A stretch of 64,000 bases of DNA from Lutraria lutraria. Its lineage: Eukaryota > Mollusca > Bivalvia > Venerida > Mactridae. Both the position numbers and the translations under genes were made by a program. The notes under the pieces were generated by a model. It was not told the origin of the DNA. It ran no database searches and saw nothing but the letters and a program-made list of their open reading frames with translations. The number at the start of each line of letters is the position of its first letter. Within the stretch, counting starts at the first letter, position 1. Of this stretch, positions 11,182-22,050 are shown in pieces. The stretch covers positions 40,021,137-40,085,136 of the forward strand of contig OZ026833.1 in NCBI GenBank assembly GCA_964023205.1, in the 5' to 3' direction.

Positions 11182-12383
11182 ATGCAAAGGTGAGCATTGT
11201 TTTATTTTCTCAAATAGCTTAAGTTTCATTCTCACAAAAGGAATTAGTTTTGAATAAGATTTTAGAATATAGGATTTTAAAGAACATTGTACTTGAAGTG
11301 TATTTCGGATAGTAACTAATTACAAGTATTTGGTACCTGATATTTTGTTATGTTTGTTTATGGTAGGCTTAACGCCGTTTTTCAACATTTTTTATATACG
11401 GCGCACGACGTCCGACTCATCTAACCAGTTTTCCTGGACCACTACTACACCAGTACTAACTTACCCTTCCACTAGGAGCCAGCAACACTGTATGGGTATG
11501 ACCTGCCGTGACCGGGGATAGAACCCTGGAAACTCCGGGTTACAAATACAGTGACATAACCACTGCGCCAGGGTCGCAGCTGGAATCTGATGTGTGGCAT
11601 GGCATTAAATAGTAACTTGTTACCTAATGTGTCACAGTAACTAAAAGAGTGTAGAGTATTATTCCTTTCCTACATCAATGTTACAGTAACAGTTTTCCTT
11701 ACAAGTAATTAAGAAGACTGCCTTTATTGATGGAATACACTGACATTTTGTAACACCATCATTTCGTCTAACGTTTTTCAGCAATTGCATAAGTATCTAT
11801 TACAATTATCTATTTCAGGCCTGACCTTCTTTCCCTTCCAGACTGTGTGCTGATTAAAGTGTTCAAACACATAAATCTACAAGAACTTTTAACTTCAACC
11901 AATCGTGTATGCAGACGATTTAACCATCTTATAGACAGCTGTTCAAATCTGTACAGTGATTTCAATTTACCTGGCGCTCTTACCTTCGATGAACGTGACC
12001 TCGTCAAGGTCCTAAGTTACTCTAGTGCGTTCAACAGATTTTTACTGCCGCCTGGAACACTGTTCAGGTGCTCAGTACCTGACATTGATTATAGATTTGC
12101 TACATGTTTCAAGTATTCTCCAGCACTTTATTGGATATGTCTAAAAGATTTTCCCGCTTCCACATTGTGCTTTTTACGAAATGCACCAAATATCCAGATT
12201 TTGCAACTGGCAGGCTGTAATAATCTCAATGACTGTGATTTTGTTTATTTAAAGGAGTGTAATAAGCTTGAACAACTTTACATACAATTTGCGGACATCA
12301 AGGCTAGTACTGTTGTTGACATAGTTAAGGGTAAACACATCTCAGTATTAGACTTATCAGGTATAGAGTTTGATATTGACTAA
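11182..12383 (+). CDS. F-box / leucine-rich-repeat protein, two exons
   Basis: Exon 1 supplies only ATG CAA AG (11182-11189, donor AAAG/GTGAGC). Exon 2 is 11819-12383, with acceptor TATTTCAG. Joined they read MQRPDLLSLPDCVL and give 190 residues with no stop. Residues 7-50 form an F-box: SLPDCVLIKVFKHINLQELL, then NRVCRRFNHLI and a Leu-Tyr end. Later come leucine-rich repeats (NIQILQLAGCNNLNDCDFVY, then KLEQLYIQF). F-box proteins recruit substrates to SCF ubiquitin ligases through Skp1; that role here is from the family. It is short for an FBXL protein. The gene lies wholly inside the TIR element, so it travels, or travelled, as cargo. The single intron holds a SINE. The tiny first exon is inferred from splice signals and phase agreement. 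Confidence 0.75.
11365..11580 (-). repeat. tRNA-derived SINE
   Basis: On the minus strand starting near 11578 there is a tRNA-like head with an A box (TGGCGCAGTGGTTA) and a B box (GGGTTCTATCCCC) at normal spacing. A body follows and ends with a GGCGTTAAGCC-type tail near 11368. Such heads and tails are typical of mollusc SINEs. It is not a functional tRNA: the acceptor stem does not close and it continues into a SINE body. It lies in the intron of the F-box gene. Confidence 0.75.
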
Positions 12384-12522
12384 TGTGATAAAGTGCTACG
12401 ATCATGCTATCGTACTATTTGGGATTTTCATTTGTCCCTCTCTGTGTCTGAAGATATCTTTAAGATATATATCGAAGACTTATACATTGACTGCTCGTTT
12501 CATATATGTAGAAGAGCTCAAA

Positions 12523-13293
12523 ATGAGTGACAAAAAGTTTAGTTTGACAGAGGTTGTGTGTATGCTACAGAATGAAGACATGTTTCCTGAAAGTCAGAAT
12601 GAAATTGAACAGACAATAAACAATGAAATAGATATTGGACATACATTTACAGATTATTTAATGAATGAAAACATTAATGGTGATGATAGCAGAGAAAACA
12701 TTCAACTAATTGAGAACCATAAAGACAATTAACTGAATGCAGAAGAATATCTTCTGACCGATTTGAATAATAATGCATCTGAAGAAAATAATTTAGTTAG
12801 TACAAGTGTGATGAACAAATCTGAAGTTGATAAAAGAAAAAGGTGTCAACAATGTGCACGTAATGAGAATGCCTTGAATACTACAGAAGAAGGTCTGCTG
12901 ACAGCAAGTGAGGTTGATTTAAATAAATATAGTAATGAGTCTGAGGTAGACTTAAACACTGAGACTGAACAATCAGATGAAGCAAATGATTCAGCGGATA
13001 CAAGTATAATAAACGCAGCTGAAAATAAACGAAGTAAAAGGGGCCGAAAGCGTATCCGTGATGAAGAAGAATGGCAGCAGAACATAAGAAAGCGTAGGAG
13101 ACAAATGGGACAAAACTATGTAACATCGAAGGGTGACATAAAAAGGGCTAGAGAAATGAAAACGACAAAAGACTGTGTAGGAAAGTGTAAATATAAGTGT
13201 GCTCAATACTGCTCACAGAATGAAAGAAAAGATATATTTGATAGTTTTTGGAAATTATCTGACACAGATTACATTTTCAAATTCAATACTTAA
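12523..13293 (+). pseudogene. Transposon-type ORF with basic Cys-rich C-terminus, one internal stop
   Basis: From ATG 12523 one frame runs 256 codons, broken only by TAA at 12730-12732; the reading frame is the same on both sides of it. The first 150 residues are acidic and Asn-rich without a recognised fold. The C-terminal 80 are basic, with KRGRKRIRDEEEWQQNIRKR and a Cys-rich segment (DCVGKCKYKCAQYC), followed by RKDIFDSFWKLSD. I recall this combination at the N-terminus of larger transposon-derived proteins in animals, in which case the copy stops short before any catalytic domain. It may be the truncated protein of the surrounding TIR element. The function is unknown to me. Confidence 0.5.
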
Positions 13294-14026
13294 CCACGAA
13301 CAATACGCTGTATTTTCGACTGTTTTCGTCCAGAAATAAACGAAATATCAGCTTGTAAAACTTTGGGAGTGATTTTCTCAAAATTTAGAAAATGGTAGTT
13401 AGAGCATCGCTCCACTAAGGCGACGACATGTATGTTTATAATATGCATGGTTTGGTCCATCTTGCTGATGATGTTTCTAGATATGGTGCACTGGATAGTT
13501 TTTCATCATTCGTGTTTGAAAGCTTCTTAGGAAGACTTAAGAAGCTGGTTAGAAAACCCAATTTTCCCTTGCAACAGGTTGTCAGAAGATTGTCTGAAAA
13601 TTGTATGGGAGATTTTTATGTCGAGAAATACATCTTTATCTGGTAAAAGTTTGGTTAAAAAACAACATTATAGTGGTCCATTACCAAGAGAATATGCTAG
13701 ATACCTGCAGTTCACTCAGATTTGGTAGCCAAAGTCTGTCTACCTATCGGTAAAAGAGGGTAATAATTGTGTAAAGTCTGTATCATTAGAAATAGTTTAA
13801 GTCCGGCAGAGGATTCTGAAGAATGGCTTTTGATTGTTGAACCTAAAAATTCTCAAACATAACTCATTTTGAGCCATTGCGGTCATCAGATTTGCGCATA
13901 TTCAGAGTAAGGCACCTAAGTGGTGATATCCAGGCAATGAGTGTGTCTGAAATAGTTGGTAAATGTATCCACCTTCCATACAAAAATGAACATGTGGCCG
14001 TTCAGCTGATTCATACATTGGTTTAA

Positions 14027-14535
14027 GCTTGCCTCATTTCCAAATCTGATGTAGTGAGATGTATTTTTTCTTTTTTTTTTCTTTAGTAGGATCATTTGTG
14101 GCATGCGCATAAATTTTACTTATTTAAGTTAAGTTCAGAAAAAACAATGAATTAAGGGGTCAGCACACCACATATATTTCTGAAAAATTATTGTGAAGCT
14201 GGGAAAATGTATTTATTTTTTAATTCAGAAGAAAATTAAAACATGTTAACTTACAATATATTATAGCCGAAAAATATCTCCTTAATTCACTTTGTTCAAA
14301 ATAAAATGCTTTGGAAAGTTGTCTTATTTTATGGTTTATGATACATCATTGCACTCCCAAAGCTACTTGAAAGAATTGAAGTACTTTTACCTTTATAATT
14401 GAGAAATTCTTAGTGACTTGGTGCCAGATGCATACTTAATTTTGCTTTTTTCAACAAAACCATAACTGACTAAAACAATATTTTAGGCATTATCATACTT
14501 TTTTGAAATTCACCCAATGACTTCCAGGTTGTAAA
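14027..14535. other. No feature seen
   Basis: AT-rich stretch between the transposase remnant and the accessory gene. Nothing recognisable. Confidence 0.5.
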
Positions 14536-17082
14536 ATGACAGCCAGGTATTTTCATGTGGAAGAGTTTGATGGAGAGGACCCGGTGGCAGTAATCCCAGA
14601 TATCTGGATGAATGGGAATGAATGCTGGTGGCCCCGTATAAAAGTCTGCAAAGGGTCCACAAAGCTGTTGAGAAAGAAGAAATGCCAGCAAATTACTGGA
14701 CAATTCATGTTTGCCGTGTGCTATACTCAGGTAAACAATTACATTTCAGTATATTTGAAGTAATTCATATAAAACATGAAATAAATTATCAAAATTAAAT
14801 GTTTTGGAAAACATTGTTTTTTAGTTTTCAGTTTACTTTATTTTAACATACGGACAATACATGTGTATCATGCTCTGTATCATACACTACATGTATTTAC
14901 TCAAAAGAAATCACTTTCCAGCATATGAAAGCGTGAATAATATTTTGTTGTTAGCAGTAATGTCATACTTCCTAAAGAATTTGAAAAAAATATAAGTATG
15001 GTATTTTAAAATGTTTTCTAGGATCCTTTATCGAGGCGGAGAAGAGATTGCGCAAGGCAGAGGAGACGTCAGATCTCCAATCAAATGAAGAAAATGTCCC
15101 AGTGAAAAGAAAACAAGAGGGCCATGATGGCCCTGTAAATGCTCACCAGGAAAAAAGGTCATTTGGAGACGAACATTGTTAAAATGTTTCTACACGAGTT
15201 TAAGTAAAATCAAGTGACCCTAAGGTCAGGGCCAATTTTTACCCCAGGGCCATAATATGAACACATTTGGAAGAAGTCTGCTAGACAATGCTATATACCA
15301 AATATCTTAGCTCTAGGCCTTGTGGTTTCGGAGAAGAAGATTTTTCAAATTTTCCTATATAAAATAGAATAATCCCAACACACTTGGTAGAGGTCCACTA
15401 GACAATGCCACATACAAAATATCTAAGCTCTAGGCCTTGCGGTTTCGGAGAAGATTTTTTAAATTTTCCCATATAAGTCTATATAAATCAAGTGACCCCC
15501 GGGGCGGGGCCAATTTTGACCCTAAGGCAATAATTTGAACAAACTTGGTAGAGGTCCACTAGACTATGCTACACACCAACTATCAAAGCTCTAGGCCTTG
15601 TGGTTTCGGAGTAGAAGATTTTTCAAATTTTCCTAGTATATAAAATAGAATAAACCCCAGGGCAGGGCCAATTTTGACCCCAGGGCCATAATTTGAACAA
15701 ACTTGGAAGAGGTCCACTAGATTAAGCCATATACAAAATATCTTAGCTCTAGGCCTTGTGGTTTTGGAGAAGAAGATTTTTTAAATTTTCCTATACAATT
15801 CTATATAAATCAAGTGACCCCCGGGGCGGGGCCAATTTTGACCCTAGGGCAATAATTTGAACAAACTCGGTAGAGGTCCACTAGACTATGCTACACACCA
15901 AATATCAAAGCTCTGGCCATTGTAGTTTTTGACAAGAAGATTTTTTAAATTTCCTATATAAGTCTATGTAAAATCAAGTTACCCCCGGGGCGGAGCCAAT
16001 TTTGACCCCAGGGGAATAATTTGAACAAACTTTGTAGAGTTCCATTAGACAATGCTACAAACCAAATATCTCAGCTCTGGGCCCTGTAGTTTCGGACAAG
16101 AAGATTTTTTAAGTTTTTTCTATTTGTTGCCATAGCAACCAGTTTTTAATGAAATTTAATTTTTTGAACAACTTTGAAAGGGGACCACCCAAGGATTATT
16201 CCAGCAAAGTTTGGTTGCAATCGGCATACCGGTATAGGAGGAGATGTTGTTTTAAGTAAATATGGACGCCACTTCACGACGTACTACGCACGACGCACGA
16301 TGGACGCAGGGCGATCACAAAAGCTCACCTTGAGCACATTCGTGCTCTGGTGAGCTAAAAAGATGTAAGAAAGTGTTTCTCTACTTGTAAATCATTTTAC
16401 AGTGTATTGATTCTACTCTACTTATGAACAAGTCAAGCTTGAATACCATCTTTTTCACTCTAACATATATAGCCCTCGACTTATGAGTGAAGTAGATTTA
16501 TTGCCGAGTATAAACAGTATAAAGATCTATGCAAACAATTTAGTGTTTCAAACTTTGAAGTTAAATTACTGTTTATAAAACACAAGATTTTTAGGAGGTA
16601 ATGCTTTTATTGTGGTGCACGACGTAGACTAGCAGAATCTGATGAAAGCAGTGATGAGGAGCCCATTGTACGGCAGCTGCCAACACGTCCTCCTATACAG
16701 CCAAGGCCAACATCAGCCACAGAAATTGGCTGATGACACAACAGCTTCCTCTGTTGTGAGTATATTTTGAAGTGATATTATATTAGGGCTTTTTCAAAGG
16801 CTGGGGAAGAGGCCTTTTCCTTAGATTTTGGGGAAAATAACACATAATTTTTGTCTGGATGGCTGCGGCAGACCTCAGGAAGAACCCAATGTCGGCAGGA
16901 GAGCAGAAATAAAAATTCGAAATTACAACCTGCAGTTGTTACGTTCTGTAGTTAAGGGGGATATTAAGGAGAGTGTCGTAGCCACAGAGCTGGTTAAGTC
17001 CTTGGAGAGGCAGGAGAGATGGATGGATACGGATTTTGTTTTTGACATTCTTGATAATTCAGGATTGAAAATAAAAATTTAA
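14536..17082 (+). pseudogene. Accessory protein gene of the transposase family, multi-exon, broken
   Basis: Exon a (14536-14730, donor ACTCAG/GTAAAC) starts MTARYFHVEEF and carries the WMNGNECWWPR motif; it then needs a frame change near 14650 to read KEEMPANYWTIHVCRVLYS. Exon b (from 15022, acceptor TTTTCTAG) continues GSFIEAEKRLRKAEETSDLQ. The pattern of Trp motifs followed by Arg-Val-Leu and an Ala-rich helix is one I know from proteins found beside transposases of the 10192 type, though its function is not established. A repeat (15113-16360) then interrupts. Further pieces are 16646-16735 (RRLAESDESSDEEP, proline-rich) and 16828-17082 (RAEIKIRNYNLQLLRSVV). The gene is dead by frameshift and insertion. 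The order transposase then accessory gene suggests both came from one element. Confidence 0.5.
15113..16360. repeat. Interspersed bivalve-type repeat with internal tandem units
   Basis: It starts CAAGAGGGCCATGATGGCCC and ends GCTCTGGTGAGCTAAAA. The interior consists of about six degenerate units of roughly 155-160 bp. Each holds GGGGCCAATTTTGACCC, a TTGAACAAACTTGGTAGAGG phrase and AGCTCTAGGCCTTGTGGTTT. AAAAGA-like sequence flanks both sides. Related ends occur at 21842 and 49786. It sits inside the accessory pseudogene. Confidence 0.75.
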
Positions 17083-18140
17083 GTTAATTGTAATCAATAT
17101 TTCTCACAAAATGTTATTTGTAAGTGAAATGCAGTTATATTGTTTATGTTGTTTATGACAAGACAGGAAGTTGTCTGTATAAATGATTCTGTTTAATAAT
17201 AGTTATCATTGAAGGATATAAATGTGTTATCTTATATATATTTATACAATAATCCAGGAGGATTATTCTTATGAAGTGAGGGGAAGTGTAATGTGAGGTA
17301 CCTTCATGAAACACACAATCTTTCACCAATAATAGTTCACGTGTAATATTACTTTTTGAATCAAATTTACCTTTTATGTTTATGTCGCGGAATTAGACGA
17401 CAAATCCATTTACCTTTATGATCAGTACATTGTTCATCTTACTTAATGAACTAGCATAGATTTCCTCCACCACATCATTGAATGCATTCATTTTACACAT
17501 ATTATAACATGCTAAAACTGCTCAACTATCTGGTAAGTAAGAAACAGTTAGCGTACGGAGAAACACTAAGGTTTGGTGGAAATCCCATCATGTCGGTCCG
17601 GAACGGATTCACGTGCGGACTATATTCCTTTCTCGGAAGGACCGTATTACAAACACTACACTCATTGGCTCACATAGGTCACAAGGAGAAATACTCACTT
17701 TTGATTGGATTAGGCATGTCACGTCATAGAAAAGTACACTGGCGCGGCACTTCAAAACAAAGATATAGTTTGAAGTCGGGGGATTTCTTAAAACGACACC
17801 GGCCAGTAAAGAAGAGCTTTTCTTCGATATTGATAGATTCTACTTCAAACAGTTAAAGTTATAATGTAAATATTTCTAAAACGCCTTGTATTTGAATTGA
17901 CATTTAAGATTAAGCATCTATAATAAATTAAGAGGAGTTATTTATTTGTACATCAAATATTTAATTTAATATTTCCTCGGACCTTCGGAAATATTATTGT
18001 CGGCCGACATATTGCCTGACATGTTTATTTAAATTATATCTGGACTTCTATACATATAATTTCTTCTTTTAATAAATAAAGATAATTTATTTACAAGTTT
18101 ATTACTATTTGTGTATTTATGTTATCTGTGTTTGTTATCC
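17083..18140. other. No recognised gene; one unrecognised ORF
   Basis: The only long frame is 17482-17856 plus (124 codons from the first ATG). It lies in a patch with somewhat higher GC, and its protein is rich in Lys, Arg and Ser and matches no family I know. It could be part of an LTR or leader of the BEL remnant that follows, or chance. Confidence 0.4.
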
Positions 18141-18144
18141 CCTG

Positions 18145-19440
18145 GCCATAATAAAAACATCCGTGGTGATCGTAGATATGTAGGCAACCGGGTAGAAACG
18201 ATTCGAAGAAACAGTAAACCAGAACAATGGGAATACTAGTATGTGTCAACCCAATTGAACCCCGCAGACATTGGATCTAGAGGGACAGAGGTAAAGAAGA
18301 TCCAGGAAAGTTTGTGGCTTCAAGGTCCACCAGTTTCATTTTTGTTGGACCCCAATAATGAACAAGAAAATGGTTTTCCATTGGTGAACCCAGACGAAGA
18401 TGTTGAAATCAAGAAAGAAATAAATATGCTTCATACTGCGACTACCGCAGCTCACAAACGTCACCTGGGATCTGAGAAATTTGCAAGATTTTCAACATGG
18501 AAAACACTCGTTAGGGCAATCTGTACACTTCTATACAAGGTTAGCCGAGTCAAGGGAGATAATAAGTGCGTGATGACCGAAAAACGCGAATAGGCCGAAT
18601 AACTAATACATAGTTCCCACATCTACAATATTTACCTCCCTTGGCGGCCATCTTGCTTGGCAAATTTCTCATGCGCTTAGTAGAAAAAATAAGAAAATTG
18701 GTTATTAAACAACTTAATTTATAAAAGATAACTTAATCATGAAGTTGGTAAGGCCACAATCACATCAGGTTTAAGAAAATGTAGTTGTCACATATAAATA
18801 TCTATCCTATATTTAGAATTATCAAAACAAAAATATAAATATCTTCTATTAGTGCTTGTTGAATTTGCCAAGCAAGATGGCCGCCAAGGGAGGTAATTAT
18901 TGTAGATGTGGGAACTATGTATTATTCGTGAATCTCAAAGGGATGCGTATCCCGAGGAGTATGAGAATCTTTTGAAAGGGAAGCCTACCAAAAGTAATAG
19001 CAGTATTATCAAGTAGGTGGGTGACTCAACAGAAGTGCTAATATATCGTCAAAAGAAAATAATCCAATAGTCATCTTATGAAAGTACCATTTAGCTAAAC
19101 CACTCTGTGGACATTACCATGAAGTAGTATATCACCAGGGTAGATATTTCACAGAGGGAGCAGTTCGTGCTGCTGGTTTTTGGATTACTGGTTCGAAACG
19201 CCTGGTATCTAGTCTGATTAACAAGTGTGTACCATGTCGAAAACAGCGTGGAAAGTTCAACCAACAAAAGATGGCTGATTTACCAGCCGACCGAATAGAG
19301 CAGGCTCCTCCATTCACACATGTCGATGTCGATATGTTTGGACCATGGTATGTCGTAAATCCAGAGGCGGACAAGCAAGTTCAAAACGATGGGCCATACT
19401 GTATACGTGCTTATGTATTCGAGCAATTCATGTATAGTTA
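18145..19440 (+). pseudogene. Second BEL/Pao pol remnant (RNase H end to integrase)
   Basis: The remnant starts inside RNase H (RRYVGNRVETIRRNSKPEQW), passes NPADIGSRG at about 18260 and continues to WLQGPPVSFLLDP and FARFSTWKTLVRAI. After an inserted MITE (18604-18924) the spacer resumes (ESQRDAYPEEYE). The integrase zinc site and core follow in several frames: CGHYHEVVYHQGRYFTEGAV, CVPCRKQRGKF, then DVDMFGPW near 19340. Stops and shifts are frequent and the catalytic core is cut off near 19440. It matches the order of the better copy at 1-2422, with clear divergence. Confidence 0.85.
18604..18924. repeat. MITE of about 320 bp with long TIRs
   Basis: The left arm TAATACATAGTTCCCACATC continues through TACCTCCCTTGGCGGCCATC to about 18665. 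The right arm from about 18862 is its inverted complement, ending CTATGTATTA at 18924. Arms are about 60 bp and nearly perfect; the middle is AT-rich. It interrupts the BEL remnant. Target duplication is unclear because of GAATAA-like sequence on both sides. Confidence 0.8.
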
Positions 19441-19603
19441 AGTGTATTAATATAAGTATATTAGTATAAGTCTTAACATTACAATTCATACAGTAAAAAT
19501 TGAGGACTGTTGTTCTTCGCGTCATAATAATTTGTCATAATGTAATAAATTATTTCTGAAATGTTCAGGTTGGCACAGAACACCTGCGCCGGTAATATTA
19601 ACA

Positions 19604-19715
19604 ATTCTTGCTCAAGTTTCTCCCGATAACTGAACGGAATTCTTCTTAACGGTTGAACAACTGATTTTACATTCTTATCAAAAGGTATATGTAACATATA
19701 ATCTTTCAGTTTACT
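19604..19715 (-). pseudogene. Inverted Gypsy reverse-transcriptase start
   Basis: On the minus strand a short frame reads IPFDKNVKSVVQPLRRIPFS then YREKLEQEL, the segment that stands immediately before the RT core in Ty3/Gypsy polyproteins. The continuation (DIIEKVDFPSQWVSPVAVV) is found on the opposite strand starting near 19755. The piece is therefore inverted relative to the rest of the element. The flanks 19440-19600 are AT-rich without coding. Confidence 0.7.
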
Positions 19716-19749
19716 AAGGCCATTGAAACAATCAGAACACTTAAAATAA

Positions 19750-21245
19750 AAATAAACTTGGAAATCTCGATATCATCGAGAAAGTTGATTTTCCTAGTCA
19801 ATGGGTTAGTCCTGTTGCTGTGGTACCCAAGAATGATTCTATGCGCTTATGTGTTGACATGAGAAGAGCTAACGAAGCTGTTATTAGAGACAGATTTCCC
19901 ATTCCAACGACTGAAGAAATTTTACAAGACTTGAACAAAGCTACAGTATTTGCTAAAGTTGACATTAATATGGCTTATCATCAGATAGAAATCGATGAAG
20001 AATCACGAGAAATAACAACGTTTATGACACATAAAGGAATATACAGATACAAAAGATTGAATTTTGGTGTAAGTTGTGCGCCGGAAATGTACAACAAAGT
20101 GATGTCTCAAATCAAGAAGTGAATAGTATATTTGATGACATTATAATTCATGGTGAAAATGTGTAGATTGCGATGAGAAACTTCATGCTTTTATGAGGCG
20201 TATTCAAGAAAAAGGACTTACTTTAATTATTGACAAATGTCATTTTAACATGGGACATATTGATTTTGTTGTCGGAACATGGCATTGGAATTGCTGAAAA
20301 TAAAGAAAAGGCAGTACTTGAATTTAGACAGCCGAAGAATGTATCTGAAGCGAAAAGTGTTTTAGGACTGTGAATTTTAGTGCTAGATTTATTACTAATA
20401 TTGCATAAATATCTGAACAATTGAGAAAATTAACTCGGAAGAGTGTACCATTTGATTTCATTGGAATAGTGAACAGGAAGAATGTTTTGATAAACTGAAA
20501 ATCTGTTGTGTAATGCTAAGAATTAAGGTTATTTTGATAAGAATCATAAAACACATCTTATATGTGATGCAGGACCGGTAGGACTTGGTTGTGTTTTAGT
20601 TCAATAAGATAGGAAGTGACAGTCTAGAGCTAATAGGACATTGACCGACATTAAGAGGAAATATTCTCAGACAGAAAAGGGAGTATTGTCAATTGCATGG
20701 GCATGTACATTCTAGAAAATGATTTTGAACTTTTAACTGATCATAAACCATTAGAATTCATAGTTTCTGTTAAATCCAAACCTTGTGCTCGCGTAGAATG
20801 TTGGATGTTGATGCTTCAGCCTTATAGATATAAAGTTAGACATATTTCAGGTCATTCTAACATTGCAGACGCTTTATCAAGGTTAGTACCCGACGTGTTA
20901 TTGAACAGGAATTCGTTTAGTGACAAGACAGAAGAATATGTTAATTTTTTTATTGTTACAAATGCAACACCGATTGCCACGTCAACCAGAGATATTGAAA
21001 ATCATTCACGGATTGACAATGAACTTAATGACATAAGACAAATACTGAAATCTAACAGGGGGCATGAATTGTTAAATAAAAGCTACATTCCTATTAAGAA
21101 GGAACTTTCATGTATTGGATATCTTGTTCTTACAGGAACTAGAATTATCATACCTATTAGTTTAAGACAGGAAGTTCTGAAATTAGGTCATGAAGGACAC
21201 CCTGGTATTGTTTTAATGAAACAAAGATTGAGATCGAAAATATTT
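19750..21245 (+). pseudogene. Ty3/Gypsy pol remnant (RT, RNase H, integrase zinc finger)
   Basis: The RT core is readable: WVSPVAVVPK, LCVDMRRANEAVIRDRFPIP, AKVDINMAYHQIEI, and after a stop at 20122 the polymerase motif FDDIIIHGEN near 20135. Then in broken frames come KAVLEFRQPKNVSEAKSVLG and an RNase H start with LICDAGPVGLGCVLVQ near 20560. The open frame 20697-21243 holds FELLTDHKPLEFI, KVRHISGHSNIADALSRL and the integrase zinc-site entry GHEGHPGIVLMKQRLRSK. Coding ends abruptly near 21243, before the catalytic integrase; the sequence after it is unrelated. Motifs resemble the clade often annotated as K02A2.6-like. It is non-functional. Confidence 0.85.
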
Positions 21246-21841
21246 TGTATGCGTATTTCGGAAAAACTAATGCGTATTTACACAATTACGCCCTTTATCT
21301 GGAGCCCTGTATCGATATTGATTGCGCAATATGACAACGTCCACCATTTTTGCCCTGACGATTGAAAAATGCGTACACAGGCCTTAAAAACGGCTTCTGA
21401 AAGTTGTTCTGAATTCATCCACCGTCACAGACATATTCGACGAGGTACACGACTCGTCAGGTTTTAATTGTTTTGCTCATCGGGAAATGGGCGAGAAAAT
21501 CCATTACAGGTATGAACGAACAAAGTGCTTTTTCAAGTCTAAAAACGAGTTTAATACATCAATGCAGATATTTCACTGATTCATACCACGGAAGGAAAAA
21601 TATTTGTAGTAATTAGAGAGAATAATATTTTTTACCTTTCTTGGGATTGAACCGGGGCCTCTCGCACGATGAATAGATTTTGTTGAAAAACCTGAGAGTG
21701 CATCATGTCAAATGCACAGATAATTTCAAGAAGCCTAGAGTGATTTGTTTGTTTGTTTGTTTAGTGTTGTTTTATGGCGAATTGACTACAAATGGTCATA
21801 TAGCGCACAATAAAAATTAAAAAGGGAAGTCAATAAATATA
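21246..21841. other. No gene; one tRNA-like B box
   Basis: At 21643-21653 the complement of GGTTCAATCCC follows a CGAGAGGCCCC stretch on the minus strand, suggesting a decayed tRNA-derived SINE head. A (GTTT)n stretch lies at about 21748-21762. Nothing else is recognised. Confidence 0.35.
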
Positions 21842-22050
21842 ATAACAAGAGGGCCACATTGGCCCTTTATCGCTCACATGAGAACTAAGACCAATAATTA
21901 ATGACCAGGTAATACAGTTTCCATCTGGTAAAACTCATTTTAAGTAGATTTTGAGATCAAAACCAACAATGAAGGTATAATATTGTTAAACAAGCTAAAA
22001 CGTAGTAAATTTTCTAATCCAAGGGCCCATAATTTGTGTTTTTAAGTGCA
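21842..22050. repeat. Interspersed repeat, AAGAGGGCCACATTGGCCC family
   Basis: It starts with AAGAGGGCCACATTGGCCC and CGCTCACATGAGAAC. The following 190 bp closely match 49790-49965 (AAACTCATTTTNNGTAGATT, GATCAAAACCAA, CAAGCTAAAA). It is truncated relative to the copy at 49786. Confidence 0.7.

Larger units (their letters stand above)
10755..13425. mobile_element. 2.67-kb TIR element carrying an F-box/LRR gene
   Basis: The ends CGTCGCCT (10755-10762) and AGGCGACG (13418-13425) are perfect inverted repeats and are flanked by ACAT on both sides (10751-10754, 13426-13429). Deletion of the element plus one ACAT restores the interrupted transposase frame, which proves insertion. Near the left end the motif GCTC(T/C)AT(A/C)TCC recurs four times (about 10890, 10927, 11030, 11060), a possible subterminal binding array. 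Cargo: an F-box/LRR gene and a second ORF with one stop. I cannot name the superfamily; a 4-bp duplication with 8-bp ends is unusual. Confidence 0.8.
10192..14026 (+). pseudogene. DDE-type transposase (CACTA/En-Spm-like), split by an insertion and decayed
   Basis: Part one (10192-10754) carries the conserved stretches LTFPEVDAVLRTD, GRSPFLGLPIGMVSQFPLDYM and LVCLGVTRRLFWLW, then DRWKATEFRQFLLYLGPVIL. These belong to a transposase family common in animal genomes whose layout recalls plant En/Spm proteins. Part two resumes in frame at 13430 (VYNMHGLVHLADDV, FESFLGRLKKLVRKP) and runs to 13646. Removing 10755-13425 and one ACAT restores a continuous frame across the junction. Beyond 13646 the C-terminus is recognisable only in shifted frames with stops (GPLPREYARYLQF, then SSDLRIF and GKCIHLP near 13960, ending HTLV-stop at 14026). 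The N-terminal part is missing to the left, where the 5-kb element begins. Superfamily assignment is from memory of the family and is moderate. Confidence 0.75.

Noticed and set aside
11508..11579. True tRNA gene
   Set aside because: A and B boxes are present, but there is no closed acceptor stem and the sequence continues into a SINE body.
12846..13206. Minus-strand ORFs of 71-81 codons
   Set aside because: Shadows of the acidic plus-strand ORF at 12523-13293, rich in Ser, Leu and Phe as expected from the complement.
17482..17856. 124-codon ORF as a real gene
   Set aside because: No recognisable motif, no splice context, and it sits between decayed elements; kept only as a note.
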